A DNA stretch of 64,000 bases from Daldinia sp. FL1419 (lineage: Eukaryota > Ascomycota > Sordariomycetes > Xylariales > Hypoxylaceae), in assembly GCA_025201765.1 (NCBI GenBank), contig MU623364.1:124001-188000 (forward strand), read 5' to 3'. Under the pieces are notes generated by a model, which worked only from the letters and a program-made list of their open reading frames with translations, was not told the DNA's origin and did no database searches. This document shows positions 55,292-64,000 of the stretch, in pieces. Numbering within the stretch: the stretch's first letter is position 1; the number at the start of each line of letters is the position of its first letter. The translations under genes were made by a program, and so were the position numbers.

Positions 55292-55872
55292 GATCCATCC
55301 ATCTGTTCCCCCATCGTCTCGCGTGACAGCCAGACGACGCCGTCGTTCCCCTCCGGGTGTCCGACCGCAAGCCCCCGGCCCCGTCTTCGCTTCCACCGCC
55401 ACCACCACCAATCCCCCGGTCCCCCATCTTCCTATCAGCCGCACACGGTAAAAGCGGCCTGGACTCGGTCTTCATCTATTTCACTACAACTACTACTACT
55501 CTTCTACGAGCATGGCGTCCGGGCATCGGCTTAGGGCAAATTTGTATTTTTCGTTTTAGGCCTGCGATGGCGCAGGCGGAACACAAAGTCTGGACTCTCC
55601 CTCCAGAGTTCACTTTTCGAGTTTTATCTCACCCCCTCGCGAGATGGAGTTGGCTTGTATGAATTCACGAGGGTCTTAACGACGGGGGCCTGTTTTCAGA
55701 TTACGCGGCGAATATTGTACATACATGATTAGGCAATAATGAGGCCTTCTCCTATTTGGAGTCTTAAGACCTCCTTAACGAACGATTGATTTTCCCACCT
55801 ATTAATTGCATTTTACCTTGCGTCCCTCGTGATATCCTATACCGTGACCGTTTTACTACAAATCCCTATATA
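55292..55872. other. Convergent 3' flanks of AN1 and NTH1
   Basis: C-rich CCACCACCACCA and CTACTACTACT tracts at about 55398-55505 and otherwise probable 3' untranslated sequence. The 101-codon frame at 55357-55662 is low-complexity and not supported. Confidence 0.5.
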
Positions 55873-57180
55873 TTATATCTTTTCTGACCTCCGTTGCCGT
55901 TTTGCTCCGGTCTCTCTTTGTTCCGGATCGGGCTCCGGGGTGCCTTGTGGCTGATCCTCAGTCCATAATTGTTCGTCTTCGTCTTTTACAGTCTTATTTA
56001 CAATTACGTCCTTCTCGAGTACTTCCTCCTCTTTTAGCTCTTCGATTTTTATCAGCGGCCCATCATCCTCAAGCTTTTCGACTTTGGTGGTTTCTCGTAT
56101 CTTCCTCCCTTCGATAACTTTCTTCCTCTCGGCAGCCTTACACAGGCCGCGTAGGCCCAAGTCGCAGTCACCGCACCGCCTCCCAACAGGTAGACAGATA
56201 GTCTGGCCGAATCCGACAAGCAGCCAGTTTATTTCACGCCAGCGATCACGTGGTAACCAGCTCTGTAGTGCGAGCCGAGTCTCCTCGGGATTCTTGGTTG
56301 CATGCCACCCCCACATGTTTGTAATACGATGTACGTGTACGTCGACGCCGATGCCTTCGGTACGATCCCACGCCGCCGACAGACAGAGATATCCCATCTT
56401 AGGTCCGACACCGGGTAACGCGACCAAGCCCTCGATCGTATTCGGAATATCGCCGCCCCATTGATCGCGCAAGATCGGCGCGGCTTGTTTTATATATTTG
56501 GTCTTATTATTATGAAAACCGACGGCCCAGATCAGTTTATTTATCAATTCGGCGTCCGCCGCAAGCACGTTCTCGAGATTAAGGCCCGGAGGAGCACCGG
56601 GTTTGTGTGGGGGAAGTTCGGTCTGCAACCGCTTCATGGCGATAGCGTTGGTCGTGTCCTTGGTTTGAGATGAAAGCATCAGTGCGATTAGAGTTTGGAA
56701 CCGCTGGTCGCGCGCGCTGAGCGTAGTGTCCGCGAGGCGCTCACACCCCATCGTATCGACAGCCGCGTTCGCCGCCACACCGCCTGGCGACCGCATCGCC
56801 TTAACAGCATCGTATATCTCCTCCCAATCCGAGGGCGCGCTCACTGTTGCCTCCCCGGTATCTGCATTGACGGACTTTCGGGCTGGCTTTCGCTGGCGTC
56901 TGCTTGCTGGGAGTGTTGTAACCTTCGTCTCGACTTCCTCTTCCTTCTTGACCGTGCGTCGCGGCGAGGTTGACGAGGCTTCGGGCAGGGTGATTGTTCG
57001 CTTTCGCTTTCGGATTGCTGCTGTGCTTGCTGCTGAGCTTGGTATAACATCTTCAATGTCTGTAGGAGGAAGTAGAGTCGACGGATCCTTGCTGCTGGAG
57101 TCATCCTGGCCATATCTGAAGCGCGCGAGAGAGGATCTCGTAATTCGTCGCGGTGGCGATACTACCGGTCGAGGAGGCAT
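55873..57180 (-). CDS. NTH1: Endonuclease III homologue, bifunctional DNA glycosylase
   Basis: Removes oxidised pyrimidines and nicks the abasic site, in nucleus and mitochondria (base excision repair). Single exon, 435 aa from the first ATG at 57180; the frame is open to 57273 with only a GTG. The first ~115 residues are basic and disordered (PPRRITRSS, IRKRKRTITLPE), then the HhH-GPD core: DQRFQTLIALMLSSQTKD, FHNNKTKYIKQAA, the helix-hairpin-helix LPGVGPKMGYL with the catalytic Lys, and VDVHVHRI with the catalytic Asp. The iron-sulfur ligands are Cys in CLPVGRRCGDCDLGLRGLC (spacing 6-2-7; the last gap is two residues longer than bacterial). A ~75-residue acidic C-tail is fungus-specific. 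The 490-bp head-to-head space to the peroxiredoxin gene could be a shared promoter. Confidence 0.94.
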   Translation of the reverse strand: MPPRPVVSPPRRITRSSLARFRYGQDDSSSKDPSTLLPPTDIEDVIPSSAASTAAIRKRKRTITLPEASSTSPRRTVKKEEEVETKVTTLPASRRQRKPARKSVNADTGEATVSAPSDWEEIYDAVKAMRSPGGVAANAAVDTMGCERLADTTLSARDQRFQTLIALMLSSQTKDTTNAIAMKRLQTELPPHKPGAPPGLNLENVLAADAELINKLIWAVGFHNNKTKYIKQAAPILRDQWGGDIPNTIEGLVALPGVGPKMGYLCLSAAWDRTEGIGVDVHVHRITNMWGWHATKNPEETRLALQSWLPRDRWREINWLLVGFGQTICLPVGRRCGDCDLGLRGLCKAAERKKVIEGRKIRETTKVEKLEDDGPLIKIEELKEEEVLEKDVIVNKTVKDEDEQLWTEDQPQGTPEPDPEQRETGAKRQRRSEKI

Positions 57181-57670
57181 TGGATTGGAAATATTAAGAT
57201 ATCTCGATACGCTCGACCAATTCCCATGCCGTAATGTACTGGCCCCCGTGCTCTCAGTGAGAATTCGGACCACACTAGTTTCTGTATTGGTGGGTGTTTG
57301 AATATTTTGTGGTAGTTATCGCGTACAATTGATGCAATTGATATATCAGGGTGTTGTAATTCCTGCAAGACGCTTGGTTAGCTCTACCGGCTCGCAGGAT
57401 GGTCCCTGCATTTTAGTATTGCGCTAGACTGTATGAGGAAAGGCTTGGACCCATATCAGCCAGATGCCCCAATGCCCCGCGGACCCTCCATTGCGCAATA
57501 GCGATAATACTTCGTCTCAACATTAAGTCATTAAGGCCTCTTTATGATCGCGAAATTGAAATTTTAATATCGATATTCTCAGACTCTATATTGCCTGACA
57601 CTCGTAAGTAGACATCTTCACTTACACAACTATAATTGGGTCAGGTATCGGTAAATTATTCTTTTGAATT
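57181..57670. promoter_or_regulatory. Bidirectional promoter region between NTH1 and PRX1
   Basis: 490 bp divide two opposite ATGs of oxidative-damage genes. I looked for TTAGTAA/TTACTAA/TGACTAA (Yap1-type) and found only a TTAAGTCA near-match at about 57523. A TTGCGCAA palindrome lies at about 57491-57498. AT-rich DNA precedes the peroxiredoxin ATG. The assignment as a joint promoter is an inference from layout. Confidence 0.4.
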
Positions 57671-58474
57671 ATGGCCGCTTTCCTGACTCGAAGCGCATTT
57701 CGTGCCGTTTCGCAAACTCCACGTCTAGCATTTCCTAAAGCTACAACCTCCCCAATCTCCCTAAAGACCTGGGCTCAACGACCGACTTCACGCCGTTTCT
57801 TAGCTTCATCGTCTATTCCGTCAGAGCAGCCCCGTCTACGGCTCGGTAGCGAGGCGCCCAATTTCCAGGCTAAGACGACACATGGAGATATCGACTTTCA
57901 CCAATGGCTCGGCGGATCCTGGGCCATCTTATTCTCACACCCAGCCGATTTCACGCCGGTATGCACAACTGAGCTTGGTGCATTCGCCCGGCTCGCTCCC
58001 GAGTTTGAACGCCGCGGCGTCAAAATGATTGGTCTAAGTGCCAATGATTTATCATCCCATGAGCGATGGATCGCCGATATCAATGAGGTGTCCTCTACAA
58101 CCCTCAAATTTCCTATTATCGCTGATGCTGATCGCCGTGTCGCATTCCTGTACGACATGGTGGATGCTCAGGACCTAAGCAATATTGACGAGAAGGGCAT
58201 TGCCTTCACGATCCGCTCCGTATTTATTATTGATCCTCAGAAGAAGATAAGACTTACCATGATGTACCCCGCTAGTACGGGTCGTAACACTGCTGAGGTC
58301 CTGCGCGTCATTGACTCGCTGCAGACTGTCGACAAGAAAGGTGTCACGACACCCGTTGACTGGCACCTAGATGACGACGTCATCGTGCCACCTAGCGTGA
58401 GCACCGAAGACGCCAAGAAGAAATTCGGTGATGTGAGGGAGGTTAAACCGTATTTGCGATACACTAGGATCTGA
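57671..58474 (+). CDS. PRX1: Mitochondrial 1-Cys peroxiredoxin (Prx6/PRX1 type)
   Basis: Thiol peroxidase that reduces hydrogen peroxide and alkyl hydroperoxides in the mitochondrial matrix. Single exon, 267 aa. Residues 1-~45 are Arg/Ser/Thr-rich with few acids (FLTRSAFRAVSQTPRLAF, RPTSRRF), a good presequence. The catalytic core is FSHPADFTPVCTTELGAF, with the peroxidatic Cys in PVCTTE; the T-x3-C geometry and the later Arg in DADRRVAFLYDM fit. There is no second resolving cysteine, as expected for 1-Cys enzymes. The C-terminal Prx6 domain is visible: VFIIDPQKKIRLTMMYPASTGRN, then DSLQT, TTPVDWHLDDDVIVPPSVSTEDAKKKF and YLRYTRI. Divergent from NTH1 (see its promoter region). Confidence 0.96.
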   Translation: MAAFLTRSAFRAVSQTPRLAFPKATTSPISLKTWAQRPTSRRFLASSSIPSEQPRLRLGSEAPNFQAKTTHGDIDFHQWLGGSWAILFSHPADFTPVCTTELGAFARLAPEFERRGVKMIGLSANDLSSHERWIADINEVSSTTLKFPIIADADRRVAFLYDMVDAQDLSNIDEKGIAFTIRSVFIIDPQKKIRLTMMYPASTGRNTAEVLRVIDSLQTVDKKGVTTPVDWHLDDDVIVPPSVSTEDAKKKFGDVREVKPYLRYTRI

Positions 58475-58960
58475 GTGGGAGCAACAAAACCTAGGCTTTG
58501 ACGATGGATCCTTAGGGATGGTTAATATACTGCATAGTGCCCGGCTTCGTTCTCTTTGCAGTATTATCACACCCTACGCTCAAAAGTAATTCGACGTCGA
58601 CGGCGTAGAAGGAGCCTAAACGCTAAGAATGCAAACTCCTTATATGAGGTCTACTTCGAGGAGGAATTAACTGAACTATAGTTGCTAGACGACGACTTGC
58701 ACCCCTATATGCTTCCCCGGCTTGGGTATGGCAATACGAGACCAATCATCAAGACTTCATTAGCTAAAAAACCAAGCTGAGAATTCGTAATATAGGTACT
58801 TTAGAGATGATATGAAAACCAATTGGCAAACGCTTAATGTGTACCCACTCCTAAACTATTCTACATGATATATAGTTTCCACTCTTAGAGCCGCTGTCTA
58901 TAGAACGCCGTAATACAATCTAACCTAGCCGTCTATGTGCTTCAAACCACGAACCAGAAA
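58475..58960. other. Convergent 3' flanks
   Basis: Tail-to-tail space between the peroxiredoxin and the lipase. Nothing recognisable beyond AT-rich 3' sequence. Confidence 0.5.
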
Positions 58961-60443
58961 TCATATTAGGAATTCCCCACTAAGCCAATGTTTTAGGACA
59001 ACAAGACCCTCCTTAAACCGTGGCGTGTCGGATCGGACAATAATAGCAGCATGGCTGTGTTTGTCCTCGTGAATCCAGACTGGATACTTGCGCCAACCGA
59101 CCTTATCCAACTCATCGATCATCACGAACTGAGATGGTGCTAGAGCTAGAGTTGGGAATTGTGGGTGAGACTTCTTCCGTTCCAGGGCGATGATCTGGGT
59201 CTCGGCCTTGTTGAGTTGCCCGTCGTCGCGCTCGTCATCCGAGGCTCGCAGATATGACTCCCCTTGCAAATTATTAAGGCTCTCATAAACATCTTCCACG
59301 GTACCGCGGATGTCCTTAATCCAAATCGGACTCCGGTAGTCCTTAACTTGAATACCTGCGAGTCCTGATTCATGTAATTGGATGCGCTTTGAGCTGCGAA
59401 ATGTCTGCACGATCGCATTAACTATCAACGCGACAATTCCAACCGGAAGAAGAACGATCAGCGCAGATATAAATATAGTACTCCGTAAGTTACTTGGTCG
59501 GCCCTTATTGATATCAGCCATCGTTTCGCCCCCGCTCTTAGAAACTAAGGGTGTGACGGGATGGAGCGGATCTAGAATAATGTCCTCAAACCCCTTAACA
59601 AAATTTGCCTTGACTTTACTCAGGTCCGTATAAGGGTCTGTCTTAGCTATGCATGTGGTGTAATAGACCGCGCTCCTATCATTGACCACATTTGCATAGA
59701 GTGTTCGGCGCTTAAATCTCTTTAATCCTGATATAAAGATGGATTTGGGATCAGCGAGCACTTCGAGCAACGGTCGGCCGGTGTCACGGAAGTTGTCAAT
59801 TATGAACAATTGCCTCCCGGAAATGCACAACATGCGCGCGCCCAAGACGTTCCAGACGTGGTTAAGCCACCCTTTTAGAGGAGAGCGAACACCAAGATGC
59901 GGCGATGCGAACGTAACGAAGTTCTAGATACCATAACTCAGTAAGGACATGGCCCTATCGCGACTTGAAGAATTGTACGTACCACCGGCTGAACCTGTTG
60001 AAACACTCCTCTCATCTCAAGTAATCCGACGGCATAGCGGGCGACGAGGCCTCCTAAAGAATATCCAACAATGCTAAGCTTTGTAATTTTGCCACCCTTG
60101 CTCTTGATCTTTTCTAGCTCTTCTTCAATTTCGAGGCATACGCGCTCGCCGCCGAGTTCGATCCCATCGTAGGTAAAGCTCCCGGTATTTCGTTCGGCGA
60201 CTAGAAGATAGAGCTTGTCTTCGGAATATGCGTCTCTCAAGGCTTTCGCGACCGATTTCATATGTTCTGGATTACCCCAGAGCTACAACGTGGGCAGAAT
60301 TGTTAGTAATGACGTGCATATATTGTACTGTGTCGTAGTGCTCGGGGGATGGTTAAGGACAGGGATATACTGGTGATTGGACATACTCCATGGACTAGAA
60401 CGCAGAGATGATCTGCCTCTAAATTACCGCCGGTGTATTCCAT
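58961..60443 (-). CDS. DUF676 serine lipase (LPL1/ROG1-type alpha/beta hydrolase)
   Basis: Putative phospholipase or acylglycerol lipase of lipid droplets or ER. Three exons: 60443-60387, 60282-59983 and 59923-58961 give 439 aa. The nucleophile elbow is GYSLGG (GxSxG) in KLSIVGYSLGGLVARYAVG near residue 95. The oxyanion loop is LCVLVHGLWGNPEH at ~13-27, split by intron 1, and FVTFASPHLGVRSP follows intron 2. ANVVNDRSAVYYTT fits the region of the catalytic Asp. At about residues 265-290 a single hydrophobic helix (IFISALIVLLPVGIVALIVNAIV) is present, beyond what a soluble lipase needs, so the C-terminal third would be on the other side of or tethered to a membrane. The last ~130 residues end in MIDELDKVGWRKYPVWIHEDKHSHAAI, a conserved fungal tail which carries a histidine. 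The start ATG is the first in the exon before the oxyanion motif. Confidence 0.9.
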
Positions 60444-61645
60444 ATTAGTAAGTTGTTAAGCTGGGTATTTTCTATTGTCTAAAATATATGCGTCTTAAGA
60501 AGATTGTAGGCTGAATTTTGAATCTTAAGGATCTAGCTGCAATGTAACAAATAATTAAACTAGGAAACGTCTTCGGTCAGATGAGACTATCCGCGTGTCC
60601 TAAAACGAGTAGCTATCGGTGGTGACTGTATTCCGATTGATAACCCGGTTCACCTGAACAATATATACTTCTAAGTTCGCGTAATTAAGCAGGGTCTAGT
60701 GCTGGAACGTTAAGCTGTAAGAATACCTTGGGCAGGCTCTCGAGGCTGACGTAAGTACGTGTATTCGTACTAGTTACCTACAGCATTAGGTATACCTTAC
60801 AGCCGGGTTGTTACAGGGAGGCGCAATTATATCCAAGCGTAGGTAGGTATCTAGTAAGCACTAGTAGCAAACAAATATTGGCTGATTGTAGTATAGCAAA
60901 CATACAATACCTACGATTGTTGACCTTTTATAAGTGGCCATTTCGACGTGATCCAAGTTCTATAAAAACAATAGTTAACGGAAGCTTTAAAGGGGTTTCG
61001 AGATGCACCACTGGAATGGTGGGTAACATGGTTGTACTTTGTACTACCTTTCTGCAGGGTTGCCCGTATTACATAAGGTACTTATCTAACCTTAGATATC
61101 TAGGTAGGTTTAAGCATCCATGAGGTGAGGTCAGCTGCAGGGGACGGACTCTTACATAATATGGCCCAGTCTTTTTCCCAAAGGCAATAACGTTCTACGA
61201 TTCCACTGCACCGACATCGTTCAAGTTTCAATTCTTTCGAGAATTTAATATCTTGAATACCTTATACCTAACCTAGTAGCATTCTACCTAAATACGTAGG
61301 TAGAATTGGGGGTATTAGGGTCTAGGTATCGTCCTACGTATCCCACTATTAACAACAGGGATATTGGTTTCTTATCCTGCTACGCGTGTATTGGGTCTCG
61401 TTCTCCGGGAGTTTCTCGCGTTTGAACGTATTGATTATATCGAGAGGCGATTCCGATCAGAACAGATGCAAGTGACAACTAACCCGTACTACTTTCCCAT
61501 CTCAGCAACATCGGGAGTTGGAAACGGCCACCCCTTTTTTTTATTTGACATATTCACTTTAGAGCCCCATCTCACCATCTCATACTTTAATCTATCCATC
61601 CGTCACGTCGACGTATAGAAGTTTGGCGTGACTTCGAAAAAAAAA
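60444..61645. other. 1.2 kb divergent interval between the lipase and REX3
   Basis: AT-rich; GTAGGTAGGTATC and ACCTAGTA-like pieces are seen at 60840 and 61270. The 84-codon frame at 61364-61618 starts at a non-ATG codon and lies in the likely REX3 leader. No RNA gene recognised. Confidence 0.5.
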
Positions 61646-63676
61646 ATGGCCGGCTCCCTCGCGGCTCTTAAAAACCTGCCCTGCCCTGCAGGTGATAATT
61701 GTAATGCATTTCAGTGCCTCTTTAAGCATAACAAAGATGCCAATATAACTGCCACTGTCAAAAACTCGGAGCAGTCATCCGGTCAAGCAATCGATACACC
61801 TACTTCGGACCAAGACTCACCGAGAAAACGAATTAAATTGAATTCAACAACGCCATCTTTACAGTCGCCATCACATTTAGAATCAACTGAGCGGCTAGCC
61901 ACTGCATCCAAGAGACCTGCATCAGTACAGTCTCAGGTTAAGAAAGCCCAAGGAACTATGTCTCCTCGGAATGAACCAGCAGCTAGTGAAAGGCCTGAAC
62001 CCCTGCTTACCGTAAATCGGAAGCGCCATATATCACTAGGAGAACCCATCCAGGCCAGTAATCAACAAAACGAAGGTCTAGTTGATAGTTCTTCCAAAGC
62101 CCAAGGATCAAAGAGTGCAACGAATTCCACCCACTCTCGCGATACCCCAACGTCTTCTATAGGCCAATCGTCTAAATCAGTATCCAAAACGGCCCCCAAG
62201 AAACCGGAAGCATTAAATCCTCGTCTCCTCAAGTCATCACCAGCTAAGCATGATACCCGTTTGAAACTCATTAAGGCTTTACATGAGCAATACGCTCGCT
62301 TAAACATCGCGTTGAAGAAGGAAGTCGGTAAAGGAGCATCCAAGTTGGTTCTTTCCGACCAGGAGCTCATCGTGAAAACGCTTGATGACGAACAGGAAGT
62401 AGCAGTCAAGAGATTCCAAATATATGCCAATGCTATTAGAAACAAGATTATGATGTACAAGCGCATGACCGTTGCCCAATGGAAAGAGGAAAGGATGCAG
62501 GCTACCAAAGATGATAGCGGGCAGAATGAAGGAAATACACCGGCTGCGCCCGAACCTATCGTCACTGGTTTAACACCATCCCAAGAGGTTGATTTCTTGC
62601 ATAGACTGGTCTGGCCTCTTGACGGTCTCGAGAAGTATGGCTATGTGGCCTCTGTCCCGTCGGCCGAAGAGATCGAAAAGGCTAAAGAGAGCGTTGATAC
62701 TTCCGGCAATGTGGAAGTATGCGACAGATGCACACGAAGATTCCAGGTTTTTCCCGGCCGTAGAGGGGAGGACGGAGCTCTGACGTCTAACGGCTCCTGC
62801 ACGTATCATCCAGGCAAGGTTTATTTTACGGAGAGGGGACCTGGAAAATTTGCAAAGGGTCAGAAAAAGTATCGTTGCTGCCACCAGAATGTCGACGATG
62901 ATTCAGGTGGATGTACTACATCACCTACTCACGTCTTCAAGACAACAGATCGCAACCGACTCGCAAGCCTACTCAACTTTGCCGAGACTCCTCCGAACCC
63001 GGATGTACCCGCGGATCGAGCCGTGTGCTTCGACTGCGAGATGGGTTATACTGTTTATGGGCTTGAACTTATTAGACTGACGGCGGTATCTTGGCCCAAT
63101 TACGAGTTGTTGTTAGATATCCTTGTCCAGCCGTATGGAGAAGTTCTGGACCTCAATACTCGTTATTCTGGTGTAACTCCCGAGGATATGGTTTCTGCCG
63201 AACGATGGCAGCCAGGGGATGATCATAAGCCGATTGTCACCCCTACAGATTCTAAGAAACCGAAGCTTAAGCTGGTGCCCTCTCCAAAAGTGGCAAGAGA
63301 CCTCCTTTTCCAACTGATTTCCCCCAAGACGCCTCTCATCGGCCATGGTCTTGAGAACGACTTGAATGCCGCCAGAATTATCCACCCCACCTGCATCGAC
63401 TCTGTTCTACTATACCCACACAAGCGTGGCTTGCCACATAGAAACGGCCTTAGGATGTTAATGGAGACTTTATTAAACCAAAAGATTCAGAAGGAAGCCG
63501 ACGAAAATACACCAGAGGGACACGACAGTGCAGAGGATGCTAGAGCTGCCGGCGAGCTGGTTAGATTAAAGGTGCGGGATGAATGGAAGGATCTTAGAAT
63601 GAAGGGCTGGACCCTTAAGGACGGTGAAATTACTCCGCCGGACGAAACATGGACGGTGGTTGGAGCAAAGAAGTAA
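61646..63676 (+). CDS. REX3: RNA exonuclease 3 (REX3), DEDDh 3'-5' exonuclease with zinc motifs
   Basis: Trims 3' ends of U5 snRNA, RNase MRP RNA and similar RNAs in yeast. Single exon, 676 aa from the ATG at 61646 (an in-frame GTG lies six codons upstream; the K-rich bases AAAAAAAAAA precede the ATG). Residues ~10-30 form a CCCH finger (C-x5-C-x4-C-x3-H in PCPAGDNCNAFQCLFKH). A Ser/Pro-rich linker runs to ~200. A cysteine/histidine segment at ~355-430 (VCDRCTRRF, CTYHPGKV, YRCCHQ, GCTTSPTH) looks CHORD-like. The exonuclease domain covers ~455-650: ExoI VCFDCEMGYT, ExoII GHGLENDLNAARI, ExoIII HDSAEDARAAGELV with the catalytic His and Asp. A conserved ENWTVVG-type ending is present as DETWTVVGAKK. 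Confidence 0.93.
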   Translation: MAGSLAALKNLPCPAGDNCNAFQCLFKHNKDANITATVKNSEQSSGQAIDTPTSDQDSPRKRIKLNSTTPSLQSPSHLESTERLATASKRPASVQSQVKKAQGTMSPRNEPAASERPEPLLTVNRKRHISLGEPIQASNQQNEGLVDSSSKAQGSKSATNSTHSRDTPTSSIGQSSKSVSKTAPKKPEALNPRLLKSSPAKHDTRLKLIKALHEQYARLNIALKKEVGKGASKLVLSDQELIVKTLDDEQEVAVKRFQIYANAIRNKIMMYKRMTVAQWKEERMQATKDDSGQNEGNTPAAPEPIVTGLTPSQEVDFLHRLVWPLDGLEKYGYVASVPSAEEIEKAKESVDTSGNVEVCDRCTRRFQVFPGRRGEDGALTSNGSCTYHPGKVYFTERGPGKFAKGQKKYRCCHQNVDDDSGGCTTSPTHVFKTTDRNRLASLLNFAETPPNPDVPADRAVCFDCEMGYTVYGLELIRLTAVSWPNYELLLDILVQPYGEVLDLNTRYSGVTPEDMVSAERWQPGDDHKPIVTPTDSKKPKLKLVPSPKVARDLLFQLISPKTPLIGHGLENDLNAARIIHPTCIDSVLLYPHKRGLPHRNGLRMLMETLLNQKIQKEADENTPEGHDSAEDARAAGELVRLKVRDEWKDLRMKGWTLKDGEITPPDETWTVVGAKK

Positions 63677-64000
63677 GTCGTTTGATCAAAGGAGACTACC
63701 TGTATAGAATTTCCGGTTGCTGTATGTAATCGTAGTGCTCTGGGCTGGTAATCGCGCACGGCATTCCCCGGAGGAACTATGGAACTGCGTTCATTATCTG
63801 GGAAGTATTGCTTCACGTCGATAGATTCACCTAGACTAGATATCTAGAGGATGAGCAGTGCACACATGAAGAAAGATTTAATCAACAACGAACTCCGGCT
63901 TTTACTAGTAGTAACACATTATTCGTACCCCAAAGTGGAGAATCGGGCAGTTCATTGCTAATATACACATGGCCCCCCTCCCTTTTTTTTGTTTGGATAT
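63677..64000. other. 3' flank of REX3 to the window edge
   Basis: AT-rich with a T8 run near 63983; no frame of note. Confidence 0.5.

Noticed and set aside
54858..55451. 197-codon uninterrupted reading of the AN1 gene
   Set aside because: The conserved C-terminus of the family appears only after removing the intron 55002-55216, and the rest is low complexity.
57181..57273. N-terminal extension of NTH1
   Set aside because: The first codon of the extension is GTG; the first ATG is at 57180 and no exon joining upstream is evident.
1..64000. CRISPR array, integrase, phage or insertion-sequence genes
   Set aside because: No spaced direct-repeat arrays and no transposase or integrase motifs; gene structure is fungal.

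Overview
The window is nuclear DNA of a filamentous ascomycete (Pezizomycotina, most probably a Sordariomycete; order not determinable from sequence alone). Evidence: most coding genes are split by short introns of about 45-75 bp with GTRNGT donors, CTAAC-type branch sites and YAG acceptors; first exons are sometimes tiny (19-23 nt); and the set includes a conidiation protein Con-6, a fic1/INN1-type C2 protein and fungal-type housekeeping genes. There is no sign of bacterial, organellar or viral sequence. I rebuilt the exon joins of the spliced genes by eye; each joined frame is divisible by three and reads through conserved motifs.

Layout. 0-11 kb: a possible gene end at the left edge, an SR splicing factor (-), a sterol O-acyltransferase (-) and the actin bundler fimbrin (-). 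11-19.8 kb is gene-poor, holding only a small secreted cysteine protein (-), a TMEM234-like membrane protein (-) and Con-6 (+). 19.8-29.2 kb: a C2/proline-rich ingression protein (+), UTP15 (-) diverging from a dienoyl-CoA isomerase-type enzyme (+), TFB5 of TFIIH (-) convergent on it, and a single-span membrane protein with two PPAY motifs (+). 29.6-43.6 kb looks accessory or metabolic: aldo/keto reductase (-), DAL5-type MFS transporter (+), intronless FAD monooxygenase (-), O-methyltransferase (+), 5-hydroxyisourate hydrolase (+) and a class-C beta-lactamase/transesterase-like serine hydrolase (-). 44-51 kb: nucleoporin Nup85 (-) and glutathione-dependent formaldehyde dehydrogenase (+). A 4.1 kb repeat-studded gene-less stretch follows, then an AN1 zinc-finger protein (+), endonuclease III/NTH1 (-) diverging from mitochondrial 1-Cys peroxiredoxin (+), a DUF676 lipase (-) and RNA exonuclease REX3 (+).

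How the genes relate. Most are unlinked housekeeping functions: splicing, rRNA processing, TFIIH, nuclear pore, RNA trimming, cytokinesis and lipid storage. Two groupings deserve attention. One is the MFS transporter, FAD monooxygenase and O-methyltransferase set, with an aldo/keto reductase and a transesterase-like hydrolase nearby; it resembles a tailoring or detoxification cluster with no backbone synthase in view. The other is the NTH1/peroxiredoxin head-to-head pair, joining oxidative DNA repair and peroxide removal across about 490 bp. The intergenic DNA is full of short tandem repeats and of the 10-bp palindrome TACCTAGGTA (eight exact copies found, all between genes).
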